From the NCBI GenBank assembly GCA_003049465.1, contig PYSS01000061.1, positions 125,747 through 189,746 on the forward strand: a stretch of 64,000 nucleotides of DNA. The letters are read 5' to 3'. Made by a program: the position numbers and the translations under genes. Source of the stretch: Magnaporthiopsis rhizophila. Lineage: Eukaryota > Ascomycota > Sordariomycetes > Magnaporthales > Magnaporthaceae. Positions 42,579-51,990 of the stretch are shown here, one piece after another. Position 1 is the stretch's first letter; the number at the start of each line of letters is the position of its first letter. The notes under the pieces are model-generated. The model was not told the origin of the DNA. It worked only from the letters and a program-made list of their open reading frames with translations, and ran no database searches.

Positions 42579-44189
42579 CTACGCATCCGTCCCCTGCGCC
42601 TCCTGCGCCCTTGCTCTCGCCTTGGCAGCCCGCTCCTTATGGTGTAGGTGGCGGATGGTCAGTGCCGTAGCTACGAGGCCCGCCGCAACAAACACCATGG
42701 TTGTGAAGCCCTTTCGGTACCGCGGCTGGTCCGTCTGCTGCCAGATGAGCAGGGGCAGCCAGGCTTGGAACACGTACGCCATCTCGTTCATGGCGGCGAT
42801 GACGAGCGCGCGCTCCTCGTTGTCGTCGCTGCAGATCTCGTGCGCCCACGACATGGCGAGGCCCGAGACACCGCTGGAGATGCTGGCGAACAGGTAGCAG
42901 AACCACTTCCAGCCGTTGGGCACGTCCCAGGCCGCCAGCGACGCATAGACGACGACGTCGAAGCAGCCCGCAAAGACCATGGCCGGCCACCGGGCGCCCC
43001 GGAACAGCGAGTCCGACGTCCAGGCGTACGCGAGCGTGAACGCGACGGCCAGGGCCGACGCAATGGTCGGGAACGAGTTCACGGCTGCGATGCTATGGCC
43101 CTCGGACTTGAGCCACAGAGCAAATACAGGCTGGCCGCCGAAGCCGACGCCGTTGTTGAACAGGATGTAGAGCAGCGGGAGCAGATAAATGTGCCACGAC
43201 GAGAATATCTTGCGGAACTTGGCCCTGGTATAAGGGGCCCGCTCGGCGCGGCCCTCGAGTGCCATGCGTCTTTTTGCAATGGCGATCTCGTCGGCCGTCA
43301 GCCACCAGGCCGCCGTCACCTCAGGCACGTCCGGGAAGAAGAAGTAGCCGGCGATGGCGATGGGGAGCGACACGATGGTGTTGATGATGAAGAGCCACTG
43401 CCAGCCGTGGAAGTCCGTCAGGCCGTTGAGGTTGTAGGCGCCCGCCATGAGGTAGCCCGAGAACATCATGCCGATGTTGCCGCTGGCGTGGAAGATGCAG
43501 CTGCGCTTGGCCAGTTCGTCCTTGCGGTACCAGGACCCGATCACGTACTGCATTCCCGGGTAGAAGGCGCTCTCGGCCAACCCGATGAAGAAGCGCAGCA
43601 CGTAGATCTGGGTTGCGCTGGTGCACTTTGCCAGCAGAATCGCCAAGACCGACCAGACGACCTCGCAGGTGGGGATCCACACCGAGGGCCTGATGCGTGT
43701 CAAGAGCATGTTGCTGGCGGGTGAACAAGTTAGTGGCTTGCTTGCTCCGCAAGAGGCTGGGGGTAAACCATCATACCTGGGAATCTCCCCAAGGACGTAG
43801 CCCACAGTCCACGCAGTAACCATGTAGTTGAGCTCGTTCCCGTACAGGCCCAGATCCTCCTTCATCCCCGACACGAAGGCGCTCTGGATGTTGACCTGGT
43901 CCAGGTTTTTGATGAAATATCCAAGACTCGCCATCGTCAGGATCACAGCGTCGAGCTTGAACAGAAACCGACGCTCCTCTGGCGGCTTGTCCAGTGTGTC
44001 CCAGACCGTGGAGCGCCACGTCCGCTTTGGCCGGGCTTGGACGACGCCATGGACGGACGAGGCGGCGGAGCTGGACGAAGACACAGCAGGGCCTTTGGTG
44101 CCGACACCTACGTCTTTGCTGGCACCTGCTGCTGCTGCTGCTAGACTTTCGATTGCCGGGAGATGGGTGGCCTTATGCTCCGAAGACAT
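42579..44189 (-). CDS. DAL5/ACS-family MFS transporter (515 aa)
   Basis: Two exons: 44189..43777 and 43713..42579. The intron has GTATGA and GCCAG ends, phase 2, giving GEIPSNMLLTRIRPSVWIPT. That is the signature of anion:cation symporters of the allantoate/pantothenate/nicotinate group (G-x-I-P-x-N-x-x-L). About 12 membrane helices are evident, starting KLDAVILTMASLGYFIKNLDQ, with the family motif NLDQVNIQSAFVSGMKEDL. RFFIGLAESAFYPGMQYVIGSWY and the central hydrophilic loop are also typical. Role: proton-driven uptake of a small organic anion across the plasma membrane. Substrates of this group include allantoate, pantothenate, nicotinate and sulfonates, so the substrate here is open. Divergent from the TauD-type gene. 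Confidence 0.96.
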   Translation of the reverse strand: MSSEHKATHLPAIESLAAAAAGASKDVGVGTKGPAVSSSSSAASSVHGVVQARPKRTWRSTVWDTLDKPPEERRFLFKLDAVILTMASLGYFIKNLDQVNIQSAFVSGMKEDLGLYGNELNYMVTAWTVGYVLGEIPRYDGLPPASCGASKPLTCSPASNMLLTRIRPSVWIPTCEVVWSVLAILLAKCTSATQIYVLRFFIGLAESAFYPGMQYVIGSWYRKDELAKRSCIFHASGNIGMMFSGYLMAGAYNLNGLTDFHGWQWLFIINTIVSLPIAIAGYFFFPDVPEVTAAWWLTADEIAIAKRRMALEGRAERAPYTRAKFRKIFSSWHIYLLPLLYILFNNGVGFGGQPVFALWLKSEGHSIAAVNSFPTIASALAVAFTLAYAWTSDSLFRGARWPAMVFAGCFDVVVYASLAAWDVPNGWKWFCYLFASISSGVSGLAMSWAHEICSDDNEERALVIAAMNEMAYVFQAWLPLLIWQQTDQPRYRKGFTTMVFVAAGLVATALTIRHLHHKERAAKARARAQEAQGTDA

Positions 44190-45418
44190 TTTCTTGGTGG
44201 AGTTGGCGTCTCAGCAGCGCTTGCTTGGTGCTTTTCTGTCACCTCCGTTGGGACGGAGAATAACAATACGACAGAGGTCCGGATCCGGGCTCGAATCTCG
44301 AGACAGTTTGCATAGGCTCAAGATCTCTCTGATAGACACGACGATGTGACGGCTAGAATTGATGACGAGGGGAGTCTATGTAAGTCTGAGCCCCTTTTCC
44401 CAGCACATATTTCCCCTGTTCTTTCCATCAAATACCAACTGCCACCTACCTGACTGGGTGAAACAGCCATGGTCTCCTGAGCCGTTCCGAGAGAAGGAGA
44501 AAAGAAACCAATATCTGGCGTGCTTGGTCCAAGGATGGCGTCTAGGTCAGGGTCCCACGCTGCTCCGCCGGCCTTATCATCCGGGCTCCACCGAAGAGCT
44601 GAAATCGACGAGAATAACAAGGCTGGCCAGCATGGGTCTTCCTCTCGGAGATAGGATCGTCCTCGGGCATGAGAAGCAGGCGGGGAGTGGGCTCATGGGA
44701 CTGCAGCCATTGCTGACCTGGGGCATTGAGGACGCGAAGGGCTGCCTGACATCGGTAGTTGTAAATGTGGCAGCCAGATAATGGAGCAACAGACACTGCT
44801 GGAGCAGACTTTTGATAGCGTCACATACCGACCCCCACGCATCTAAAGGGATGCGTGGGTGGCCCATGCGAGGCGTCGGGATCAAAGTGTGGTGCCGGGC
44901 ATGGTCACGAAATAAATGCGGGGAACGACGCGATCTCGCTTTATTGGACGCGGTGCGGGGTGCAGCCTGACGTGCTCCGAGAAAACCTCCCGGTAAGGTC
45001 GCATGGCTCCATTGTTTACTAATGCAGGTTAGATATCGAGGAGGCGATCACCAGTAACGGCCTCGGAGAGCTGCCCGCCTAGAGCGGGGAGAGCAAGGCG
45101 TCATCTCGGGACCACTCCTCATCATGGAACGGCGCCGTCTCGGTGCGACGCTCTCAGGACAGCCACCGGCATCATGCTGGGATGATTGGGGTAACCAGTG
45201 TGCCTTGGGGACCCCATATCGCCTTAACTACAGCATCATTTAAGTCTTGGCCCCGGCACGGATAACGAACAAACACGCGGAGCAGCATCGGGTTTCAAAC
45301 AGGAGCGTCTCGATTCTGGACGGATACCCACGACGTCCCTTGAATTACACCAACACAACTGATCCAGGGCACCTGACTATCCAACACACCCATCTCAGCC
45401 GCCTGCCAACATATCACA
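44190..45418. promoter_or_regulatory. Shared divergent promoter, MFS transporter / TauD-type dioxygenase
   Basis: 1229 bp between the two start codons. Carries a perfect inverted repeat at 44834-44859. No coding gene is supported inside. The arrangement of an uptake gene and a catabolic dioxygenase back to back suggests joint control. Confidence 0.5.
44834..44859. promoter_or_regulatory. Perfect 10-bp palindrome with 6-nt spacer, candidate operator
   Basis: CCCACGCATC, spacer TAAAGG, then GATGCGTGGG. It sits mid-way in the divergent promoter, 645 bp from the transporter ATG and 560 bp from the dioxygenase ATG. The symmetry suits a dimeric transcription factor; a hairpin or chance cannot be excluded. 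Confidence 0.5.
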
Positions 45419-46705
45419 ATGTCTCCCGCTGCAGTCGAGTATGTGCCTGTGGACCCGGTCATCCCCAAGAGCAACACCAAAACTCCCTTCAAGCCAAAGC
45501 AGGACCTGCCACTCCCCGAGGGCGCACGAAAGCGCCTCGAGAAGGCCGGCATCGACCTGTCCAATGGCTACCCGCACTGGCCGGCCACGCCTATATACGT
45601 GCAAGACGTCCAAAACCTCCGCAGCAAGGAGCGTGAGCACGTCGAGCCGGGCCTGCGCGCCGACAAGGAGAAGAAGGCGCTCCTGGGGGCCGCCACCAAG
45701 GTGACGGACCTGACGGCATACATCGGCACCGAGATAGAGGGCCTGCAGCTCAAGGACCTGACGCCGCAGCAGCGCGACGAGCTGGCGCTGCTGGTGGCCG
45801 AGCGCAGCGTCGTCTTCTTCCGCGACCAGGACCTCAGCCCGCAGGACCAGCTCGAGCTGGGCCGCCACTTTGGCGAGATCGAAGTGCACGCCCAGGTGCC
45901 GCACGTGCCCGGCCTGCCCGGTGTCAACACCATGTGGCCCGACCTGCAGGCAGCCACCAACCCGGGTCCCACCAGCTTCCGACGGCCGGGCGGCGCGTCG
46001 CGCTGGCACACGGACCTGGTGCACGAGCTGCACCCGGCCGGCGTCACGCACCTGCACAACGACACCATCCCCCCCGTCGGCGGCGACACGCTGTGGGCGA
46101 GCGGGTACGCGGCCTACGAGAAGCTGTCGCCGGCCTTCCGGAAGCTCATCGACCCGCTCCAGGCCGTCTACCGGTCCGCGCACACGTACCTGGACCGCGA
46201 CGACCCCACGTCGGGCCCCAAGCACGTCGAGCAAGTGCACCCCATCGTGCGCGTGCACCCAGCGACGGGCTGGAAGGCGCTGTGGGTGAACAGGGCCATG
46301 ACGGACCGCCTCGTCGGCTTCGACAGGCCCGAGAGCGACGCGATCCTCAACCACCTGTACCACGTCTACGAGAGCAACGTCGACATCCAACTACGCTTCA
46401 AGTGGACGCCCAGGACGTCGGCCATCTGGGACAACCGCATCACCATGCACAACGCCAGCTGGGACTACGCGTGAGTACATATCCGCCTACCTAGGTATCT
46501 AGTAACCCCTGAAAGTCGATAAAAGCTAACTCGCAATCACAGCGGTCGCCACCCGCGCCATGGCACGCGCGTCACCACCCTCGCCGAGAAGCCCTTCAAC
46601 GACCCCAAGGCACCCACTCGTCGGGAGGCTCTGGGTCTACTGTTCGACGACGAGATTGACGGACCGGCTGGTGTGACTGCGGGAGTTGCAAATGTCAAGG
46701 TTTGA
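45419..46705 (+). CDS. TauD-type 2-oxoglutarate/Fe(II) dioxygenase (404 aa)
   Basis: Two exons: 45419..46470 and 46543..46705. The intron has GTGAGT and CACAG ends, phase 2, joining WDYA to GRHPRHGTRVT. Iron ligands: His197 and Asp199 in SRWHTDLVHE and His344 in TMHNASWDY. The 2-oxoglutarate-binding Arg is in RHGTRVT (about 356-360). Other family marks: RSVVFFRDQDLSPQDQ, FGEIEVHAQVPHVPG and GGDTLWASGYAAYEKLS. Known role: oxidative release of sulfite from taurine or other sulfonates, or related C-H hydroxylation; fungal members also act on alkylsulfates and herbicide-like substrates. Together with the divergent transporter this points to uptake and oxidation of a small anionic compound. Confidence 0.96.
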
Positions 46706-46828
46706 CGATCTATATCGTTGGGCAGTTTAATAACGAGATAATTTTTGTTCCTCCCCAGACATGCTCTTTGATATGACCCCTCGGGTCCTCCGAATGAAGA
46801 CGGCGCAATACCTGTTGACTAGTAACGC

Positions 46829-46834
<6 letters not shown>

Positions 46835-46859
<25 letters not shown>
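46835..46859. repeat. Poly(T) tract, 25 nt
   Basis: Uninterrupted T-run 130 nt after the TauD-type stop. It could be a simple repeat or the A-tail of a retroposed minus-strand element; nothing element-like is recognisable beside it. Confidence 0.9.
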
Positions 46860-47177
46860 GCGTTTACAACTTTCATGGCTTGTCCCAGCTCCTGCCACGA
46901 GAATTCCGGGCCCGGCCCCGCGCCGCGCTTTCGTATTTGTCAAGGCGTTGAGGCCAGCCACTAGTCGCCTTCATTACGCGGCTCCTCGTCGGGCCCAGAA
47001 AACGTCAGCGCTAGGTCCAGATCGAGAAATTCCTCCATGAATCCATGTCGCAACGCGCCCAAAACAGATGATGCAAGCTCCAGTTTAAGTTACATCTCCA
47101 TCGGCTAGCCCAGGCCAACTTCAATCCATCGATCCTAACAGTGGACCTTGGTAGGGCCACCATCGGGGCGGTTCGAG

Positions 47178-47184
47178 TATAAAA
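47178..47184 (+). promoter_or_regulatory. Candidate TATA box of the spherulin-4-like gene
   Basis: TATAAAA 127 nt before the ATG at 47305, a typical fungal distance for a strongly expressed gene. Confidence 0.5.
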
Positions 47185-47304
47185 CGGCCCCCGAGAACAT
47201 CCACCTCCAACCTTCAAGCGTGTCTCGAGCCTCACTGCAGCCGACCGAGACATCAAAGACTCAGAAACACACCCCACTTCCCACTTGGCGAGCAAGTCCA
47301 CAAG

Positions 47305-48120
47305 ATGAGATCCTTCCTGACGCTCTCCCTCCTGCCCCTAGCCGTCTCGGCGACCAACATCCTGCTCCCGCTGTACGTCTACCCCAGCGCGGCGTGGAAC
47401 GACAACGCCTCGAACTGGCAGTCCCTCCTGTCCACGATCCGCAGCCACCGGGACGTCTCGTTCGACGTGATCATTAACCCGGACTCCGGGCCCGGCGGTT
47501 CCGGCCCCGGCCAGGGCCGCGACGACGTCAACTACGTGTCGGGCGCCACGCTCCTCAAGGCCGAGCCCAACGTCCGCACCCTCGGCTACGTCCACACCGA
47601 CTACGGCCGCCTGGCCGCCGACGCCGTCGTGCGCAACGTCTCGGCCTGGGCCGCCTGGCCCGCTGCGGCCGCGCCGCGCGGCATCTTTTTTGACGAGACG
47701 CCCAACGGCAATCCCTGGAACCCCAACGGTTACGAGCCGACCTATATGCGCGGCCTCGCGGAGCGCACGCGCGCCGTCGCCACCGTTGGCGATTTTCTGG
47801 TCTTCAACGTCGGCCAAAAGGTCGTCGACGCCAACGTGCCGACGTACTTTGACGTCGCCGACCAGGTCATCGTGTTCGAGGAGTCGTGGGCCACGTACCG
47901 GGCCGTCAACCCGGTTGCCAACAATCTCCCGCAGGGCCGCGCGGCGGACAGCGCCGCCATCATCGTGCACACCTTCACCGGGGACCTGGCGGCGCTGGGT
48001 GCGGAGCTGGACAGGATTGGCGACGCCGACGTCGGTGGGGTGTGGTTCACCACCACCGACTACCACCAGTACACCGCTCCGCCTGCCAATGCGGAGAACC
48101 AGGCAAGGCTTTTGTCGTGA
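47305..48120 (+). CDS. Secreted spherulin-4-like (GH135-related) protein (271 aa)
   Basis: Intronless, with signal peptide MRSFLTLSLLPLAVSA. The family features are in order: ILLPLYVYPSAAWND at the mature N terminus, VIINPDSGPG, then VRTLGYVHTDYG, GIFFDETPNG, VGDFLVFNVGQK, DQVIVFEESW and GGVWFTTTDYHQYT. This is a TIM-barrel layout of spherulin-4 and the Sph3 glycosidases (GH135), which act on galactosaminogalactan-type polymers. The Asp-Glu of FFDETPNG is the expected catalytic pair position. Role inferred: extracellular hydrolase acting on a cell-surface or matrix polysaccharide. N-glycosylation sites are present. Confidence 0.93.
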   Translation: MRSFLTLSLLPLAVSATNILLPLYVYPSAAWNDNASNWQSLLSTIRSHRDVSFDVIINPDSGPGGSGPGQGRDDVNYVSGATLLKAEPNVRTLGYVHTDYGRLAADAVVRNVSAWAAWPAAAAPRGIFFDETPNGNPWNPNGYEPTYMRGLAERTRAVATVGDFLVFNVGQKVVDANVPTYFDVADQVIVFEESWATYRAVNPVANNLPQGRAADSAAIIVHTFTGDLAALGAELDRIGDADVGGVWFTTTDYHQYTAPPANAENQARLLS

Positions 48121-49360
48121 GGGGGACTACTGTACGGGTGTCTGAAAAAAAAAAAAAAAAAGTGACATTGTTGATGACTTTTTCGGACGCGGATAGGTAT
48201 ATCTTACCAATAAAGCACTCTGTTAGCCATGGCATCATCCCTTCCCTTGGAGAGGATCTTTTCTGTTTGGAGGCAAATGGTGCTCGTTCGTGGCCGTCGA
48301 CGTCACAACATTTAATCAAGATCGAACCGGCAGCCCCTGCACCCGAGCGGCTGATGATACCTTGGCAATCTGCTCAATACTAGTGGTAATGATGAAGAAA
48401 CGTTTTGTAGGCACCCCCGAACATTTCCCCTGCGCATCATTATAAACGATGCCTTACAAAGCTCAACGTTTGAATAAGACGCATGTGGGCGTAGGTGGTG
48501 GCCAGATTTTGATCGCATCGTGAGCGCCCTGTTGGATCTTTGCAAGCATGACAAACCAAGCTGTCGATCGCCGCTCCAGATAAATTTCACGCCTGGATTG
48601 CAATCACCGCCAAGGTATCGACGTCTTGGAACGAACCCCGCCCACTTGCGTTGTTCGTCTGCATTATTGCGGTTTTTGCATGTCCTTTTTTTAGCATGCA
48701 AAAAGGTCCTTTTCTTTGTCCTTTTCTCAGGAAACATGGACCCAAGCAGCCATTCCCACCAACGTCATAGCACCCCATCGCGTAGGATACCGAAGATCGA
48801 CGGGAAGCGGAGCCGGAGGGCAGTGCAGTGGCCGGATTCGGTACTTGGCAGCGGCTTGGGCCGCCTTTTCTTTCCCTTTTTTTAAACGGCTTCCAGATCC
48901 AGTTTCTATTTCGACCGCGTTTCTCTATGCGCTTTTCTCGGCATGGCCGCAGACCCCGGTGCTTTCGCCGTTTACAACCACATCCATGGTACCGATGACT
49001 CGTGCCGCCTTGACAAGGTCGCAGGGCCCGCGGGTGGCTGCCATTGATGCCACCTACCTAGACTCGGGTGCCCCATTTTTGGCAATCGATTCGAGAATCC
49101 ATGCATATCACGTCCGCCACGGCCTGGAAATAGAAGTACCTTTCTACATCCCTGCGCAGCGCGATCTCCAAGGACGACTATGGGAGCATAAATGCGGTCG
49201 CTCTCCGCCCTCGACCAGACTTTCTACTTCCCCCATCTCCATCATCACCCACCCAACCAACCAGCCTCTCTCCCTTATCTCTCTTCCGATTTCATCATTG
49301 GCTTCCTTCATCCAACCCATCATCCCCGAGCCATACACACCGACCAACCACCTAGCAAAA
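48121..49360. other. Intergenic region with A17 tract
   Basis: 3' UTR of the spherulin-4-like gene and promoter of the EEAAS-repeat gene. An A17 run lies at 48145-48161. An open frame starting upstream at 48716 uses a non-ATG start and is not accepted as an N-terminal extension. Confidence 0.5.
48209..48214 (+). terminator. Candidate polyadenylation signal of the spherulin-4-like gene
   Basis: AATAAA 89 nt after the stop codon, followed by T-rich DNA. Confidence 0.45.
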
Positions 49361-49699
49361 ATGTACTTCTCCGCCGCCGTCCGCACCGCCCTCCTGGCCC
49401 TCCTGGCAGCCTCCCAGGTCGCCGCCGTTCCCCTGTCCACCGGAGACGGCGTGGCTCCCGCCCACATCTCGCAGCGGAGCGTCTCCGCGTCCGCCCCAGG
49501 GCTCCTCGCCGCGCGCCGCGAGGAGGCCGCCAGCGAGGAGGCCGCCAGCGAGGAGGCCGTCAGCGAGGAGCCCAAGCAGCCCGCCCCCAAGCCCATCACT
49601 CGGGGCCAGCCCCGGGGTCGGAAGCCGGGGCGGGACCCCCTGGGCGTCCCTGGGCCCAAGCTGGCCGTGTGCCGCACCGGACAATCGAGTATCTGCTAA
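49361..49699 (+). CDS. Short secreted protein with EEAAS repeats (112 aa)
   Basis: ATG 49361 in context AAAAATG, preceded by a C/T-rich leader. Signal peptide MYFSAAVRTALLALLAASQVAA. The mature part holds three copies of a 15-bp repeat encoding EEAAS/EEAVS (about 49520-49572), then KQPAPKPITRGQPRGRKPGRDP, quoted here as a Lys/Pro/Arg-rich tail of which KPITRGQPRGRKPG is the core, and ends CRTGQSSIC with the only two mature cysteines. No family recognised. Could be a secreted cell-wall or effector-like peptide with dibasic-type processing sites. The upstream open frame from 48716 lacks an ATG start. Confidence 0.65.
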   Translation: MYFSAAVRTALLALLAASQVAAVPLSTGDGVAPAHISQRSVSASAPGLLAARREEAASEEAASEEAVSEEPKQPAPKPITRGQPRGRKPGRDPLGVPGPKLAVCRTGQSSIC

Positions 49700-50541
49700 G
49701 GGATTGCGATCCCCTTCAGGCCGACGGCGCGACCAAGACGTCGGCCTCAACTTTTGCTTCCTTGTCAGCGTTGGAATTCGTAGGAGCGTGGAGTCTTTGT
49801 GTTTTTTCATCCTCTTGTTTTTCTTTGTTCTTCTCGTTTTCTCTTCTTTTTCTACTGTGTGTTTCTTGAGAGTTTGCATTTACTTTCACTTTTTTTTCCC
49901 CCTTGCTCCAGCTAGCTTATCCAGCAATGCTTCTATCGACGCCATGTTCCCATGCGTCCACCATATATCTAGGTAGTTGCTGGAGATATCCAATTCTTTT
50001 TTTTTTTTTATTTGCGGAGTCCGTCGAATAGTGTAGAATTGCGAATATTCTGGTGCCTGACACCGTTGCCACTTTTGCACTGCACGCTCAGCCTGGTTTC
50101 TTGTCGGTTGCCCGACAGGCAAGCCGAGTAAGAGGTGGGTGAGCTGTGGCTACTGGCCAATTGCATTACCTGCCCATGGATTCATCCCAATCAGATGAGA
50201 AAAAAAGGTTCCAAGTGACTTGACTGTAGATTTGGGGTTAATCCTGGGCTTACGCGTAGCTAACCCCGGCCCCCTTGAAGTTTGCAGACTTCTCCTGAAC
50301 GAATCGTCTCTCCTGAAATGTACTGGTACGACAAGGAGACCTGATCATGTATCTAGAAGGGTCTGCCTCGCTGATAGTGACAGGTAGAACGGAAATAGTC
50401 AAAAGCAAACAGGTCCACCCGTACGCCTGATATCTGACCTCTCCCACCACAAATCCGAATGTCGGCTGTACGCGTGTCTACACACCCTGATTGTGAGACG
50501 CGTTGAACGGCAGGGGTGTTGTGTTCCCCTTCAGCAATATA
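49700..50541. other. Convergent intergenic region
   Basis: T-rich (49795-49905), with CTAGGTAG near 49969. No gene seen. Confidence 0.5.
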
Positions 50542-50990
50542 TTACTGATAGCTTTCCTCGGACATGTTAGCAGGGGTGATTAGCGTGATGAACAGTGAGG
50601 AGACGAACCTGCCAACCTCGCGCTCCCTCATCAGCGGGGCGAGCGAAAACGCAATGCCGCCAAGGCGCTCCATGTTCGAAAACACAATCTTCCTGGCAAG
50701 CTTCTTGGACAAGCCGCTGTTGATCATGGCCGCCATCATTTTTTCTGAAACACCTCCTGGACGACGACCGGGTTGGCGTCCGCGCCGTGGCGGACGAGCG
50801 CTCTCCTGACCTCGCGGTGCAACCTGCGAACGGCACGAGATGCCAGAGCCGAGACCATGACTTCTTGCTTCTTCTCCTTGTGTCCGAGGTTCTCGAAGAT
50901 GCCGGTGGTCGTAAAACCGGCCACCAAGTGGCCAAGGCCCTTGGCAGTTTTCTTGAAGGACGGGTTGTTATTTGCCATTGGCTCGGCCAT
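50542..50990 (-). pseudogene. Small unknown gene with a frame break at an A6 run (about 150 codons overall)
   Basis: ATG 50990. The first frame encodes a basic helical protein (FKKTAKGLGHLVAGFTTTGI, then SALASRAVRRLHREVRRALV) and stops at TGA 50738-50736, just after CAG AAA AAA. In the -1 frame the sequence continues at once from 50739 (ATG ATG) into another helical, clearly protein-like stretch (LSKKLARKIVFSNMERLGGI, then REREVGRFVSSLFITLITP) to 50542. The two halves look like one protein separated by one missing A in a homopolymer. Options: real pseudogene, sequencing error, or -1 slippage on A6. No family recognised. A decayed duplicate lies 736 bp away. Confidence 0.5.
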
Positions 50991-51599
50991 TTCTGAGCCC
51001 CTCGTTACAATAGTACTGGATAACCCTAAGAGTGTATCGTCGGATGTTTGGTCAGGATGGGTGACGATTAGGTGGGATAAAGAGCCGGTGGGAGGGAAAA
51101 TAGGAGTATGATGACTATATGTACAGAGCGTGGTGTTGCGGAGACTCTCAATCTTTATAAAATAAGCCCGTAGAAGCGAACGCAGGTGACAGTAATCTGG
51201 GAAAGGCTACCTTTGGTGTTCCAGCTTACTGCAAGAAGGAGTATTCTGCGTGGCTTTGTGCTTCTTGGAGATGGTATTTGCCGCGAGGGTCAAGACAGAG
51301 GAAGGCTTGTCGCGCCGTTGTCCTGGTTCAGTTAGGGTGGAAAGAAATTTGACCAGGTTAGGTAGGCAGGCGATTTAATTTGCACTATGGATATTACCTA
51401 ATGCTAGGGTTCCTGAAATGGGGCAACAAAGCAGCAAAGAACGTCCCCACTCCTTAGCCGCTGGTATTCGTCGGTTTTAAAAGCCAAAGGAATGTGAAAG
51501 AGTCCATAGGATGACCAGAACTAGTTCAAGTTGACTTTTATCTTCTCTTTTGCTCAACGGAACCGAATACCGGCACGAAAAAGGGGCCCTATGCTCAAG

Positions 51600-51990
51600 G
51601 CTCCTGATTATATGCGTCCCAAGCCTCTCAAGGATTCCACTTTGACGAAGCCTGCTACCAGGCGTGAATCCCCCTGGATAGCCTTTGGTTGACCCACGGC
51701 CTGCGGTGTATTGCTTGCTTGGACATTCTGAGGCTCTGTTAATTAGTATCGTACAACCCATTAACGAACTGCCGGATCTGTGGTCAAGATAGGCAACACG
51801 TAGTGGGTAGAGGAGCCGTCTTATGGGAAAAGTATACGAAACGGTAGCCACATGAGCACAGAGACTCGTAGCGTGTGTTGCTGGGGAGTTATTTTATCTT
51901 GACGGTGTGGATTGTGATTCGGAAATGCGTGTGATAGCATTCTAGAAAAAGTGAGCCTGTTTGAGCTTACTTTTGTCCTGCAGGCCTCGG
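51600..51990 (-). pseudogene. Decayed tandem copy of the 50990 gene start and promoter
   Basis: The DNA around the ATG at 50990 and its upstream 250 bp recurs, diverged, at about 51715-51985. Matching blocks: CATTTCTGAGC / CATTCTGAGGC at the start codons (50988 and 51724), CGGATGTTTGGTCAGGAT / CGGATCTGTGGTCAAGAT, GGGATAAAGAGCCG / GGGTAGAGGAGCCG, and CCAGCTTACT / TTGAGCTTACT. By eye the identity is around two thirds. The copied coding part runs into an in-frame TAG at 51655-51657 after 23 codons. Consistent with an old tandem duplication followed by decay. Confidence 0.45.

Larger units (their letters stand above)
46706..47304. other. Intergenic region with T25 tract and TATA box
   Basis: 3' UTR of the TauD-type gene and promoter of the spherulin-4-like gene. 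T25 run at 46835-46859. Confidence 0.6.

Noticed and set aside
42648..43724. Long plus-strand frame (358 codons) opposite the MFS transporter
   Set aside because: Antisense shadow of an unmistakable transporter; Arg/Gly/Val-rich, no membrane segments or motifs.
45395..46390. Minus-strand frame (331 codons) opposite the TauD-type gene
   Set aside because: Antisense shadow; the plus strand has the full iron-binding triad.
48716..49360. N-terminal extension of the EEAAS-repeat protein
   Set aside because: The frame opens at a non-ATG codon and would bury a clear signal peptide in the middle of the protein.
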